In this document: positions 53,658 through 64,000 of the stretch, piece by piece
How positions within the stretch are numbered: the first letter of the stretch is position 1
How the letters are laid out: every line of letters starts with the position of its first letter
NCBI GenBank assembly: GCA_024703915.1
Contig: CP087969.1
Coordinates: 1,550,001 to 1,614,000, forward strand
Direction of reading: 5' to 3'
DNA: 64,000 nt
From: Massilia sp. H-1
Lineage (GTDB): Bacteria > Pseudomonadota > Gammaproteobacteria > Burkholderiales > Burkholderiaceae_D
Position numbers and translations under genes: made by a program
The notes under the pieces: generated by a model
The model's input: the letters and a program-made list of their open reading frames with translations, nothing else
The model's database searches: none
Told to the model about the DNA's origin: nothing

Positions 53658-53942
53658 TTAATTCTGGTCGTTGCCGTAGTTGTACTGGCCCATGCCCTCT
53701 TTCAGAGGATCATTGGCGCGTCCAGCTGCGGAGTTCGATGCGTCTGTCACCTTGGTCATGTCGGTGGCCTTACCCGACACTTCCTTGGCCATACCGGCGG
53801 TCTGGTTACGCACCGTCTTGCCGAACGCGGAATAAATACCAATTGCGGCGACGGCAATCAGGGCAACGATGATCACGTACTCCATCATTCCCTGGCCTGC
53901 CTGGCGCCGGGACCCGGCGCTAAAACGGTGGTTCTTGACCAT
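53658..53942 (-). CDS. flp: Flp-type pilin (copy 2)
   Basis: A pilin precursor of 94 residues, intact. SRRQAGQGMMEYVIIVALIA carries the same cleavage site as copy 1. Compared with copy 1 the helix reads AAIGIYSAFGKTVRNQTAGMAKE, with conservative changes, while the tail (TDMTKVTDASNSAAGRAND, ending YNYGNDQN) is diverged. It is the first gene of the Tad operon; the long AT-rich gap upstream should hold the promoter. Confidence 0.88.
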   Translation of the reverse strand: MVKNHRFSAGSRRQAGQGMMEYVIIVALIAVAAIGIYSAFGKTVRNQTAGMAKEVSGKATDMTKVTDASNSAAGRANDPLKEGMGQYNYGNDQN

Positions 53943-54511
53943 AGATACCTCAAAAGGAAAATTAAACAGGCTTCATTTGTTCGAACTCAACGACGTGTCG
54001 AATTGACAGCAATGTTATCTAAAATTTCACACAAAGCGCAATGGGCTTAACTCGACGACAATAGTTCCTGACTACCAATATTGATTTATGTATTAATAAA
54101 AACTGTAGCCGATTTGGATTGCAAAAAAGCCATACTTTCCCGCTTACCTATGAAGATTACAGTTATTGCATATAAAATAAGCATGTAGATTAATCAATAG
54201 AAATGTTAAATTCCGCACGCTAAGTTAAAAATAGTTCGAAAAAAATTGTAACAAGATGCTACAACGGTCGTTTTCTGTTGTTTTTTTGAGTGTTTGCTGT
54301 ATTTACTGATTGACTACTGACATTTGGTTGTTGTCGATAGTGCAGTTAACTTGCAGGAGCGTCAATGCATGTATGCATACGGCGACATCATTGCCGGGCA
54401 GCAGGCAGGCATCGGGAACGGCTGGGAGGGGGCTGATGGTGCGCGTGGGCACACGGTCCGGCGGGCGCCGGACATGCCATCAGGAATGGAAGATTGTTAA
54501 ATGTTAAGGCG
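53943..54511. other. AT-rich intergenic region upstream of the Flp pilin genes
   Basis: No credible gene is seen. From about 54050 to 54310 the sequence is strikingly AT-rich for this genome, with A and T runs (AAAAATAGTTCGAAAAAAATTG, TTGTTTTTTTGAG), then returns to GC-rich sequence. It probably carries the Tad operon promoter and silencer-type binding sites. A 65-codon plus-strand frame at 54310-54507 has no family features and is not called. Confidence 0.55.
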
Positions 54512-54541
54512 AAAAAAACGGAACCGAAGTTCCGTTTTTTT
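54512..54541 (-). terminator. Rho-independent terminator after secA
   Basis: AAAAAACGGAAC and GTTCCGTTTTTT form a 12-bp stem with a CGAA tetraloop. T tracts on both strands make it potentially bidirectional. It lies 13 bases past the secA stop. Confidence 0.88.
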
Positions 54542-54554
54542 GTAGTGGGACCGC

Positions 54555-57318
<2,764 letters not shown>

Positions 57319-57587
57319 GCTTGAATTCTTGAAAAAAGCCGCAAAAAGAAGCCGAAGCGATATCAAATTCATATCAACTTACGACCGACTATGGCAAAAA
57401 GACTGTGATTTTATCATGCGAACCTGCCCCAAATGGGGATATCGCGTGCGATAACAAGGGGCAAGGAGGTTGGCAGAGTGCTACAGACTGCCGCGATGGC
57501 AAAAATACAACACTGCAAGGGGCGTCGCGGGCCGCGGCGCGCTGTGTTACTCTGGCGGCCTCAGGCCTCAACCCGCACGTCCCATCC

Positions 57588-58053
57588 ATGCACATCTACG
57601 GCACCAAGAACCGCACCACCTCGTTCGAGGCAACGGAATTCCTGCGGCGCAACGACAAGATGGCGGCCCTGCTGCTTAGCCGTGATGCGCATGGCCAGCC
57701 TGCAAAAGGATTGCGCCGACGCCCTGCCCCCCATGTTCGGCAATTGCGACGTGCTCTCGTTCGAGGATGCGCAACTGGTGCTGGCCGTGCCCAGCTCGGC
57801 CATGGCGGCCAAGCTCAAGCAGCAGCTGCCCAAGCTGCAGTTCGCGCTGCACAAGCGCGGCTGGCAGATCAACGGGATCAAACTGAAAGTGCAGGTCACG
57901 CGCAGCATCGAACCGGTGGTGCACACGCGCACCCTGGTGCTGCCGGACACGGCGGTGGCCGCCTTCGACACCCTGGGCGACACCCTGGCGCCCACGGCGC
58001 AGAACGCGGGCCTGATCGCCGCGCTCAAGGCCATGGCCGCCAAGCGGCGCTAG
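57588..58053 (+). CDS. DUF721 (DciA-like) protein
   Basis: About 154 residues. FLRRNDKMAALLPAVMRMAS, restored at 57676, then LQKDCADALPPMFGNCDVLSF and LVLAVPSSAMAAKLKQQLPKL correspond to the DUF721 fold, whose better-known members (DciA) load or assist the replicative helicase DnaB. The stop is TAG 58051-58053. It is divergent from secA and convergent with lpxC, as in related genomes. The helicase-loader role is inferred from the family. Confidence 0.78.
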
Positions 58054-58064
58054 CCAGCGCCGTC

Positions 58065-58996
58065 CTAGGTGAGCGCCCACTCGCGCGCCATCTGGCGCAC
58101 ATAGGATGCCGGGGCCAGCGCCTGATCGTCGAAGGCGACGATGTCATAGCTGGACGGATCCTTGAGCAATTCGAGCAGCAGCAGGTTGTTCAGGCCGTGG
58201 CCCGACTTGTGCGCCTCGTAGCTGGCCAGCAGCGGATGGCCGACCAGGTACAGGTCGCCGATCGCGTCGAGGATCTTGTGGCGCACGAATTCATCTTCGT
58301 AGCGCAGGCCGTCCGAATTGAGAATCCGGTATTCGTCCATCACGATCGCGTTTTCCAGCGAACCGCCGCGCGCCAGGCCCATGCCGCGCAAGCTTTCCAC
58401 GTCCTGCATGAAGCCGAAGGTGCGCGCGCCACGTCGTGCACATAGGACACGTCGCCGAAGTCGACCGTGGCGCGCTGGGTGGTGCCGTCCACGGCCGGGT
58501 GATTGAATTCGATGAAGAAATCGAGCTTGAAGCCGGCGTACGGCGACAGGCGGGCCCATTTCTCGTTGTTGCCCGTGCCCTGGCGGATCTCGACCGGCTT
58601 GAGCACGCGGATGAACTTCTTGGCCGCGTCCTGCTCCTGCACACCGGCCTGCTGCAGCAGGAACACGAAGGACGAGGCCGAGCCGTCCATGATGGGAATT
58701 TCCTCGGCCGACACGTCGACATACAGATTGTCGATCCCGAGACCGGCGCAAGCCGACATCAGGTGTTCGACGGTGGACACGCGGGCGCCGTCGGCGATCA
58801 GCACCGAGGCCATGCGGGTATCGCCCACCACGCCCGCGCTGGCCGGAAACTCGACCACGGGGTCGAGATCGACGCGGCGGAACACGATGCCGGTGCCGGG
58901 CGCGGCCGGACGCAAGGTCAGCACGACCTTGGTGCCGGAATGCAAGCCCACACCGGTGGTGCGCACTTCCTGTCTGAGAGTTCGTTGTTTAAGCAT
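58065..58996 (-). CDS. lpxC: UDP-3-O-acyl-N-acetylglucosamine deacetylase
   Basis: The committed step of lipid A synthesis; a zinc enzyme of about 310 residues. [21 protein letters not shown] is the conserved start; [18 protein letters not shown] holds a zinc histidine, then [37 protein letters not shown] and [12 protein letters not shown]. One indel near 58435 breaks the frame; an intact GCCGGC lies at 58532-58537. It ends 11 bases from the convergent DUF721 stop. Confidence 0.95.
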
Positions 58997-59052
58997 GATC
59001 CCGATTATATCCAACTTGAAACAGCGCTGCTTAAGCAGCCACCGTTTCCAGT

Positions 59053-59942
59053 TCAGGGGTGTTCGCTGTTGGCGTGCTCGTGCTCGTGGCGGATCAGGTA
59101 GATGCCGCTGCCGATGATAATGGCCGCCCCCAGCAGGGTGTACTGGTCGGGCAGCGCGCGCCACAGCAGCCAGTCCAGCCCCACGCCCCAGGCCAGGGCC
59201 GTGTATTCGAGCGGCGCCACCGAGGACGCTTCGCCGCGGCTGAACGCTTCGGTGATCGCCAGCTGGCCCAGAAAACCGCTCACGGCCAGACCGCACAGCA
59301 GGGGCGCGTCGCCCATGCCCACCGCGACCCAGGCGGGCGCGGCCAGCGCCGTGGCGCCAGCCGCGATCAGCAGGATCAGCCACAGCACCACGTGCTCGCT
59401 CTTGTCGGTGCGCCCCAGGATGCGGGCCGTGATGGCCGACACCGCGTAGCAGGCGGCCGAGCCGAGAATGGCCAGCCCGCCCAGGGTCAGCATGCCCTCG
59501 CCGGTCGGGCGCAGCACCACCACCACCCCGGCCAGGCCGACCGCGATGGCGATCCAGCGCGCGCCGTTGACCGTTTCTTTCAGGAACAGCACCGACAAGG
59601 CCGTGATCAGCGCTGACAAGCGCGATGAAGAAAATGGAATACGCCTCGGCCAGCGACAGTTCGCGCAAGCCGTAGGCGAACAGCGCCAGCATGGCGATGC
59701 CCAGCACGCCGCGCAGGATCTGGAAGCCCCAGCGCACCTGGAACATGCTGCCCAGGGCGCCACGCCAGGCGACATAGATCAGCACCAGCGGCAGCGAAGT
59801 GAGCGCGCAGCAGCGCCGCCACCTGCATCGCCGGATAGCGCGCGGTCAGCAGCTTCATGGCCGTATCCATCAGGGAAAACAGGGCCACCGCGATGATCAT
59901 CGCGTAAATGCTGCGCAGGTTGTTGTGGCGGATCGCCGTCAT
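59053..59942 (-). CDS. DMT-superfamily permease (EamA)
   Basis: About 295 residues and ten predicted helices in two EamA repeats. The first repeat has [20 protein letters not shown]; the second has [20 protein letters not shown] and [16 protein letters not shown]. The frame is broken near 59800 and 59620 by single-base indels. Substrate unknown; family members export amino acids, nucleotide derivatives or other small molecules. It stands between peroxiredoxin and lpxC on the same strand, with a terminator separating it from the former. Confidence 0.82.
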
Positions 59943-59950
59943 GAGATGTT

Positions 59951-59979
59951 CAAAATAAAAACGGCGCCGCGGCGCCGTT
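59951..59979 (-). terminator. Rho-independent terminator after the peroxiredoxin gene
   Basis: AACGGCGCC and GGCGCCGTT form a 9-bp stem, followed in the minus direction by a TTTTATTTTG tract. It lies 24 bases past the peroxiredoxin stop. Confidence 0.82.
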
Positions 59980-60002
59980 GGTGCGCACTATGAATGCGAA
60001 GA

Positions 60003-60509
60003 TCAGGCCAGTTGCTTGAGCATGGTTTCGGCGTTCGACACTTCGAAGCCGCCGCCCTGCTCCACATTGAGCTGCTTGACCACGCCGTCTTCCACCAGCA
60101 GCGAGTAGCGCTGCGAGCGGGTGCCCATGCCGTACTTGGAGAAGTCGGCGTCCAGGCCCAGGGCCTTGGAGTAGGCGGCGTTGCCGTCAGCCATCATGCG
60201 GACGATGCCGGTGGCTTTCTGGTCACGGCCCCAGGCGCCCATGACGAAAGCGTCATTGACCGAGATGCACCAGATTTCGTCCACGCCGAGGGCGTTGAGT
60301 TCGGCGGCGTGCTTGACGTAGCCCGGCACGTGCTGTGCGGAGCAGGTCGGGGTGTAAGCGCCTGGCAGGCCGAAGATCGCGATCTTCTTGCCTTTGACAA
60401 GGTCGGCCACCTGGAAGGTGTTCGGGCCGAGCGAGCAGCCTTCGCTGGCGGTTTCGATGAATTCCGAGAGGGTGCCTTCTGGCAGGCGGTCGCCGATTTT
60501 AATTGTCAT
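60003..60509 (-). CDS. Peroxiredoxin (Prx5 type)
   Basis: A thiol peroxidase of 168 residues with an intact frame. The active-site segment reads PGAYTPTCSAQHVPGY, with the peroxidatic cysteine, and the later WCISVNDAFVMGAWG is typical of the Prx5/AhpE-like branch. No C-terminal glutaredoxin domain is present. The start MTIKIGDRLPEGTL follows AAGGAGCC at good spacing. It sits between ftsZ and lpxC in many betaproteobacteria. Confidence 0.92.
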   Translation of the reverse strand: MTIKIGDRLPEGTLSEFIETASEGCSLGPNTFQVADLVKGKKIAIFGLPGAYTPTCSAQHVPGYVKHAAELNALGVDEIWCISVNDAFVMGAWGRDQKATGIVRMMADGNAAYSKALGLDADFSKYGMGTRSQRYSLLVEDGVVKQLNVEQGGGFEVSNAETMLKQLA

Positions 60510-60581
60510 TCGAGGCTCCTTGATAGGTGAGTTTGTAGGGTCATCAGTATGCCTGGAAGCGGCGCAATCGTGCAGGCGGAC

Positions 60582-60606
60582 GAAAAAAACCGGAGCAGGC
60601 CCCGGT
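60582..60606 (-). terminator. Probable terminator after the PEP-CTERM gene
   Basis: ACCGG and CCGGT pair around a GC-rich loop, followed in the minus direction by a run of seven T. It lies 23 bases past the PEP-CTERM gene stop. The stem is short, so confidence is moderate. Confidence 0.6.
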
Positions 60607-60628
60607 CATTTTCTGGTGCGGCGCGGCC

Positions 60629-61269
60629 TTACTGCTTGCGGCGGCGCGCCAGGCCCAGGCCCAGCAAGCCCATGGCCAGCAGCGCGGCGCTGGCAGGCTC
60701 CGGCACGTCGGCCACGACGATCTCGAGAACGGGACGCAGGGCGGCGTCGCCGTGGTCGCTGGAAGCGAAGTACAGGAAGCCGTTGGTTTCCGAGATGCGG
60801 AAGCCGTAGTTCGCCTGGCTAAGCCAGCCAGCCGCTGATGGCGGAAGTGACGTTGAAGCTGTACCAGTGCTGGTCGTTCACGGTGAGCAGCGTGTCGATC
60901 ATGGCAGCGGCATGGGCTGGCTTGCTGTTGTAAGTGATGGTCTGCTCGTCCCAGGCGCTCAGATTCTGGCTGACCGCATATTGCTGGCCGCCCCAGGTGT
61001 TGTAGACGGCGTACAGGCGCAGGCTGGCCGCGAGCACCGTGCGGCCCGCATACGGCGTCAGGTCGAACTCGATCAGGCCGAATTTGTCTTCCGAACCGGC
61101 CCAGTTGACGACCATGAACTCGCTCGTGCCGAAGTTGTAATCGGCGACATAGGTGTCGGCGATGTCGGCATCCTTGCCTTCAGCGCCAGGCTGGAGGGTG
61201 ATGATCTCGGCGCTGGCGTGCATGGCGGACAGGGCGAGGACGGCGGCAGAAAGCGAGCTTCTTGAACAT
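60629..61269 (-). CDS. DNRLRE-like protein with PEP-CTERM sorting signal
   Basis: About 212 residues. After an indel near 61255 the start reads MFKKLAF then AAVLALSAMHASAEI, a signal peptide. The body (TYVADYNFGTSEFMVVNW, LIEFDLTPYAGRTVLAASL, LRLYAVYNTWGG) resembles DNRLRE beta-sandwich domains. The C-terminus VPEPASAALLAMGLLGLGL plus ARRRKQ is a PEP-CTERM signal: VPEPA, a helix and a basic tail. Such proteins are sorted and cleaved by exosortase and linked to extracellular matrix. A break at 60817 is GCCGGC-type. It is an uncommon neighbour for ftsZ. Confidence 0.82.
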
Positions 61270-61420
61270 GGGCATCCTTAATAGGGGGAAGATTCATGCC
61301 CAATCGCAAGAACCATGCCAAACATTTCAAAAAGTAAATTGTTATTTCAAATCAATCAATTAGCATAATCTCAAGTTGCGCTGCCCGGCGACATGTAAAA
61401 TTTTCCGACAAGAAAAAAGC

Positions 61421-61431
61421 CGGGCAAGCCC
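61421..61431. repeat. Target-site duplication, left copy
   Basis: CGGGCAAGCCC lies immediately outside the left end of the insertion sequence. It matches the right copy at 10 of 11 positions. Both copies derive from the loop and inner stem of the former ftsZ terminator. Confidence 0.85.
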
Positions 61432-62852
61432 TAATGCCGTTCAGTTAAGGTTCTTCTTTACCTTACGAACGGCATAGCGCGCAGGTCTCGCCTTGACGGC
61501 CCGGTCGTAAGAACGACCGGGCCGTTGTTCATTCAGGAGGCTAACCAGCCTTTCACGCAGGTGTTTCATAGATGCTTAAGCAGTTTTCCATAGGAACGTG
61601 ACGGCGGCCCAATGCAACTCGAACTGGATGATGTGGAATGCGCGGATGAAGCTGACATCGGTAGGTCTGCACTTTGCGTCCAAGGCCGCCTTCACGATCT
61701 CCAATCGAACCAAGTTGTATGCCGTTAGCGTTCCCCATATTTCTTGATACACACCATCGACCGTTTTTGAGCGTAGCGTCAGCGCCATACCCAACATAGT
61801 CTGCTTCAGTTCCCTGTAACTCGTTTCGATGCTCCAGCGCTGGCTGTATAGCGTGGCAACGTCGGCACAGCGGTATCGGCGGCGGTCGCGTAACGAGGTC
61901 AGCAATATGCGCTTGCAGGCCGGTCTGGTCAATCATGGCAATGGCGCGCGCCTCCCAGAATTCTGGCAATTCCGGGCACTTCTTCCTTGCCTGCGGCGAG
62001 ACGCGCATGCGAACCACCGCATCGCTGTCATCGCCGTCGACGACCTCCCATTTGGTGTTGGATTTGGCAAGGATTAGAAAGTGACAGTTGTCCCCACCTG
62101 CCGTGACGCCACATAGAATTTCCGAGGAAAAAAAGCCTCGATCGAATATCGTCAGAGAGTTTGACGGAATACTGTTAAGTAACTGTTTCATGTACAGCAT
62201 TTCGTTAATGCCGTAGGGCCCAAAAACAGCATCACGGACCAAATGGGTGGGAAGTGCAGTGAGCGTTACGCCACGCACTTGCAGGGTAACTGGCAACGGT
62301 GTCGCCCACATAACTTTGTGCACCGAAATGCTCGCGATTGCCCGGCGTGTCATGGGTGCGCAACGTCGTGCCATCCATGGCGAACAGCTGCAGCCCCTTG
62401 AAAAGGTACGTCTCCTTATCTTGCTCGCACCAGGCGCTTGCTGATTTTTCGAACAGCCAGCGGACAGGCTCTGCACCGAGCCGTTGGCGGGCCTGGGCAG
62501 CGGCGCTCTTGCTCAGAAACCTGACCTGCGCGTCAGGCAATGCCAGCTCAAGGTCATCGAGCACTTCGCTAATCGATTTGTGCCGGTACAACGCCAATGC
62601 GACAACCAGCCAAACAACCTGCTGCGCAGGCAGGCGCCGCTGGCGAATACTGGCAGCACCAGTGTAATTGACTGCCTCTTCAATCCATTCGTACGGCAGG
62701 TGTTGACCAAGGCGCTCCCAATCCGGGGCCTCGAGCAGATCAGCTACAAAATGAAGGGCATCATCAAACATGGCACGCAGGTTAACAGCATGCAATGACG
62801 TTTACAACACTCAAAATGAAAAATGCCGTTCAGTCTTAACTGAACGGCATTA
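61432..62852 (-). mobile_element. IS4-family insertion sequence
   Basis: The element is 1421 bp with perfect 18-bp terminal inverted repeats, TAATGCCGTTCAGTTAAG at 61432-61449 and its complement at 62835-62852. It encodes one transposase on the minus strand. Additional inner repeats of GTTCAG/CTGAAC occur at both ends, and a hairpin (GGCCCGGTCGT/ACGACCGGGCC) lies at 61499-61523. It is flanked by near-identical 11-bp direct repeats. Confidence 0.93.
61553..62795 (-). CDS. IS4-family transposase
   Basis: About 413 residues. The N-terminal domain has LPAQQVVWLVVALALYRHKS. The DDE residues are visible in LFAMDGTTLRTHDTPGN and IFDRGFFSSEIL, and the family signature Y(2)R(3)E(6)K in SQRWSIETSYRELKQTM. 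Indels near 62285 and 61910 and the site at 61574 break the frame; repairing the last gives VTFLWKTAGIYETPA and a stop at 61553. All breaks are of the kinds seen in housekeeping genes here, so the transposase may be functional. Confidence 0.9.
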
Positions 62853-62863
62853 CAGGCAAGCCC
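62853..62863. repeat. Target-site duplication, right copy
   Basis: CAGGCAAGCCC lies immediately outside the right end of the insertion sequence, differing from the left copy at the second base. Lengths of 10-13 bp are normal for IS4-family elements. Confidence 0.85.
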
Positions 62864-62873
62864 GGCTTTTCAT
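62864..62873 (-). terminator. Split terminator of ftsZ (proximal half)
   Basis: This GGCTTTTCAT-side half and the distal half at 61411-61431 rejoin, when the insertion sequence and one duplication are removed, into a perfect 10-bp stem (AAAAGCCGGG with CCCGGCTTTT) around a CAAG loop. It lies about 25 bases beyond the ftsZ stop and would have been its terminator. In the present arrangement it cannot fold normally. Confidence 0.75.
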
Positions 62874-62896
62874 TCCTGCACGCCGCTGACCGGCGC

Positions 62897-64000
62897 TCAG
62901 TCGGCCTGCTTGCGCAGGAAGGCGGGAATGTCGTAGGTTTCCACGCCATTGCGCTGCATCGCCTGCACCTGCTCCGACGCCTGCTCGCGGCGCCACACGG
63001 CTTACTGCTTCATGCCGTCCAGGCCATGGCCGCCCAGGCCCGACGCGGAACCCATCGCCACGCCCTGCGACTGCGCCATGTCAGGCCGCGCCGGACGCCA
63101 TCATCGGACCGTTGTGGGTACCGGTGCGCAGCATCGGGGTTTGCACCAGCTGCATGTTCTTCTTGGCTTTGCCCAGGCCGGTGGCCACCACGGTCACGCG
63201 GATGTCGTCGCCCATGTTGTCGTCGTAGGCGATGCCTTGTGCGATCGACGCGTCCGGCGCGGCGAAGGCGCACACCGCGGCCATGACTTCCTTGATCTCT
63301 TTACCCTTGAGACCGCGGCTGGCGGTGACGTTGACCAGCACGCCGCGCGCGCCGGACAGGTCGATCCCGTCCAGCAGCGGCGAAGCGACCGCCTGTTCGG
63401 CCGCGATGCGGGCGCGGTCCACGCCGGAAGCGGTGGCGGTGCCCATCATGGCCTTGCCCTGCTCGCCCATGATGGTCTTGACGTCGTTGAAGTCGACGTT
63501 GATGTGACCCGGCACGTTGATGATCTCGGCGATACCGGCCACGGCGTTGTTCAGAACGTCGTCGGCGTGTTTCATCCAGTCGATCATCGATTCGTCTTCG
63601 TAGATCTCTTCCAGTTTTTCATTGAGGATGATGATCAGCGAATCGACGTGCTGCGACAATTCTTCCAGACCCTGCTCGGCGATGTCCATGCACTTCTGGC
63701 CTTCGTACGAGAACGGCTTGGAAACCACGGCCACCGTCAGCGCGCCCATGCCCTTGGCGATTTCGGCGACGATCGGGGCGGCGCCGGTACCGGTGCCGCC
63801 GCCCATGCTTACCACGATGAAGACCATGTGCGCGCCGCGCAGCGAGTCTTCGATGCGGGCCCGCGATTCTTCGGCCAGCTGGCGGCCGACGGTCGGCTTC
63901 ATGCTTAGCGCCCAGGCCCGACTCGCCGATCTGGATGATGTTGTGGGCCGACGAATTCGCCAGCGCCTGCGCATCGGTGTTTGCTGCGATGAACTCAACG
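62897..64000 (-). CDS. ftsZ: Cell division protein FtsZ (5' end beyond the window)
   Basis: The tubulin-like GTPase that forms the division ring. The start is right of the window; the visible part covers roughly residues 50 to the end. The signature reads VFIVAGMGGGTGTGAAP (restored at 63808), then LNNAVAGIAEIINVPGHINV and VNVTASRGLKGKEIKEVM. The C-terminal FtsA/ZipA-binding peptide is ETYDIPAFLRKQAD. Breaks or substitutions are at 63903, 63808, about 63080 and 63001. The in-frame outcome GCTTAC (63808, 63001) replaces Ala-Gly and Pro-Ala in essential or linker positions, which shows the calls are wrong rather than mutations. Confidence 0.95.

Noticed and set aside
54310..54507. A 65-codon plus-strand frame between the Flp pilins and secA
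   Set aside because: No ribosome binding site of note, no recognisable domain, and it ends at the secA terminator; treated as chance.
61499..61523. Hairpin inside the insertion sequence as the transposase terminator
   Set aside because: The inverted repeat is strong, but in the direction of the transposase it is followed by CAAGGCG rather than T residues; it may only block outside transcription.

Overview
The window looks like a chromosomal segment of a GC-rich betaproteobacterium of the family Oxalobacteraceae (Massilia/Telluria/Janthinobacterium type). The evidence is the block ftsZ, peroxiredoxin, lpxC, DUF721, secA, argJ, DUF815 ATPase, NUDIX, yacG, zapD, coaE, pilD, pilC, pilB, together with a PEP-CTERM protein, a MipA/OmpV porin-like protein and a purine-catabolism cluster. 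The genus is an inference from gene order and protein style; no rRNA or tRNA gene was seen.

The dominant feature is a sequence defect that must be understood before any gene is read. Almost every gene is broken by frameshifts or stops, and about ninety of the breaks sit where protein homology demands the palindrome GCCGGC (Ala-Gly, or Pro-Ala in the other phase). There the sequence reads instead as GCTTAAGC, GCCTAAGC, GCTTAGGC, GCTAAGC, GCTAGGC, GCTTAC and similar strings. Only about fourteen GCCGGC copies remain intact. Together with scattered homopolymer indels this looks like a long-read-only assembly in which a modified base in GCCGGC was mis-called. I therefore annotate genes across these breaks as intact, and give a footprint of a probable GCCGGC DNA methyltransferase as the main finding.

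Layout. 1-2752 (+): end of a BMP-family (nucleoside/purine) ABC transporter: second ATPase half and two permeases. 2784-7878: small unknown proteins, a MipA/OmpV protein, and an overlapping pair of a PhnD-like binding lipoprotein and a GGDEF-EAL c-di-GMP protein. 7965-25449: nucleic-acid and purine scavenging: S1/P1 nuclease, 5'-nucleotidase, TonB-dependent receptor, secreted adenosine deaminase, guanine deaminase, XdhCBA, PuuE-type allantoinase and 5-hydroxyisourate hydrolase. With the ABC transporter these outline a route from polymeric nucleic acid to allantoin breakdown; uricase is not in the window.

25557-37761: a CorC/HlyC-like membrane protein, the type IV pilus genes pilB, pilC, pilD, then coaE, zapD, yacG, a sensor kinase, a D-amino-acid dehydrogenase, NUDIX, DUF815 ATPase and argJ. 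37839-53942 (-): a Tad/Flp pilus locus (two Flp pilins, TadG/TadE-like proteins, CpaB, CpaC, an FHA-linked TadA, TadB, TadC, a DUF192 protein, OmpA) that ends in a mirror-image duplicated gene quartet (DUF3617-like, lipoprotein, lipoprotein, DUF3617-like). Many neighbours overlap by ATGA or TGATG, which suggests one translationally coupled operon sitting between secA and argJ. 54555-64000: secA, a DUF721 gene, lpxC, a DMT permease, peroxiredoxin, a PEP-CTERM protein, an IS4-family insertion sequence that has split the ftsZ terminator, and ftsZ running off the right edge.
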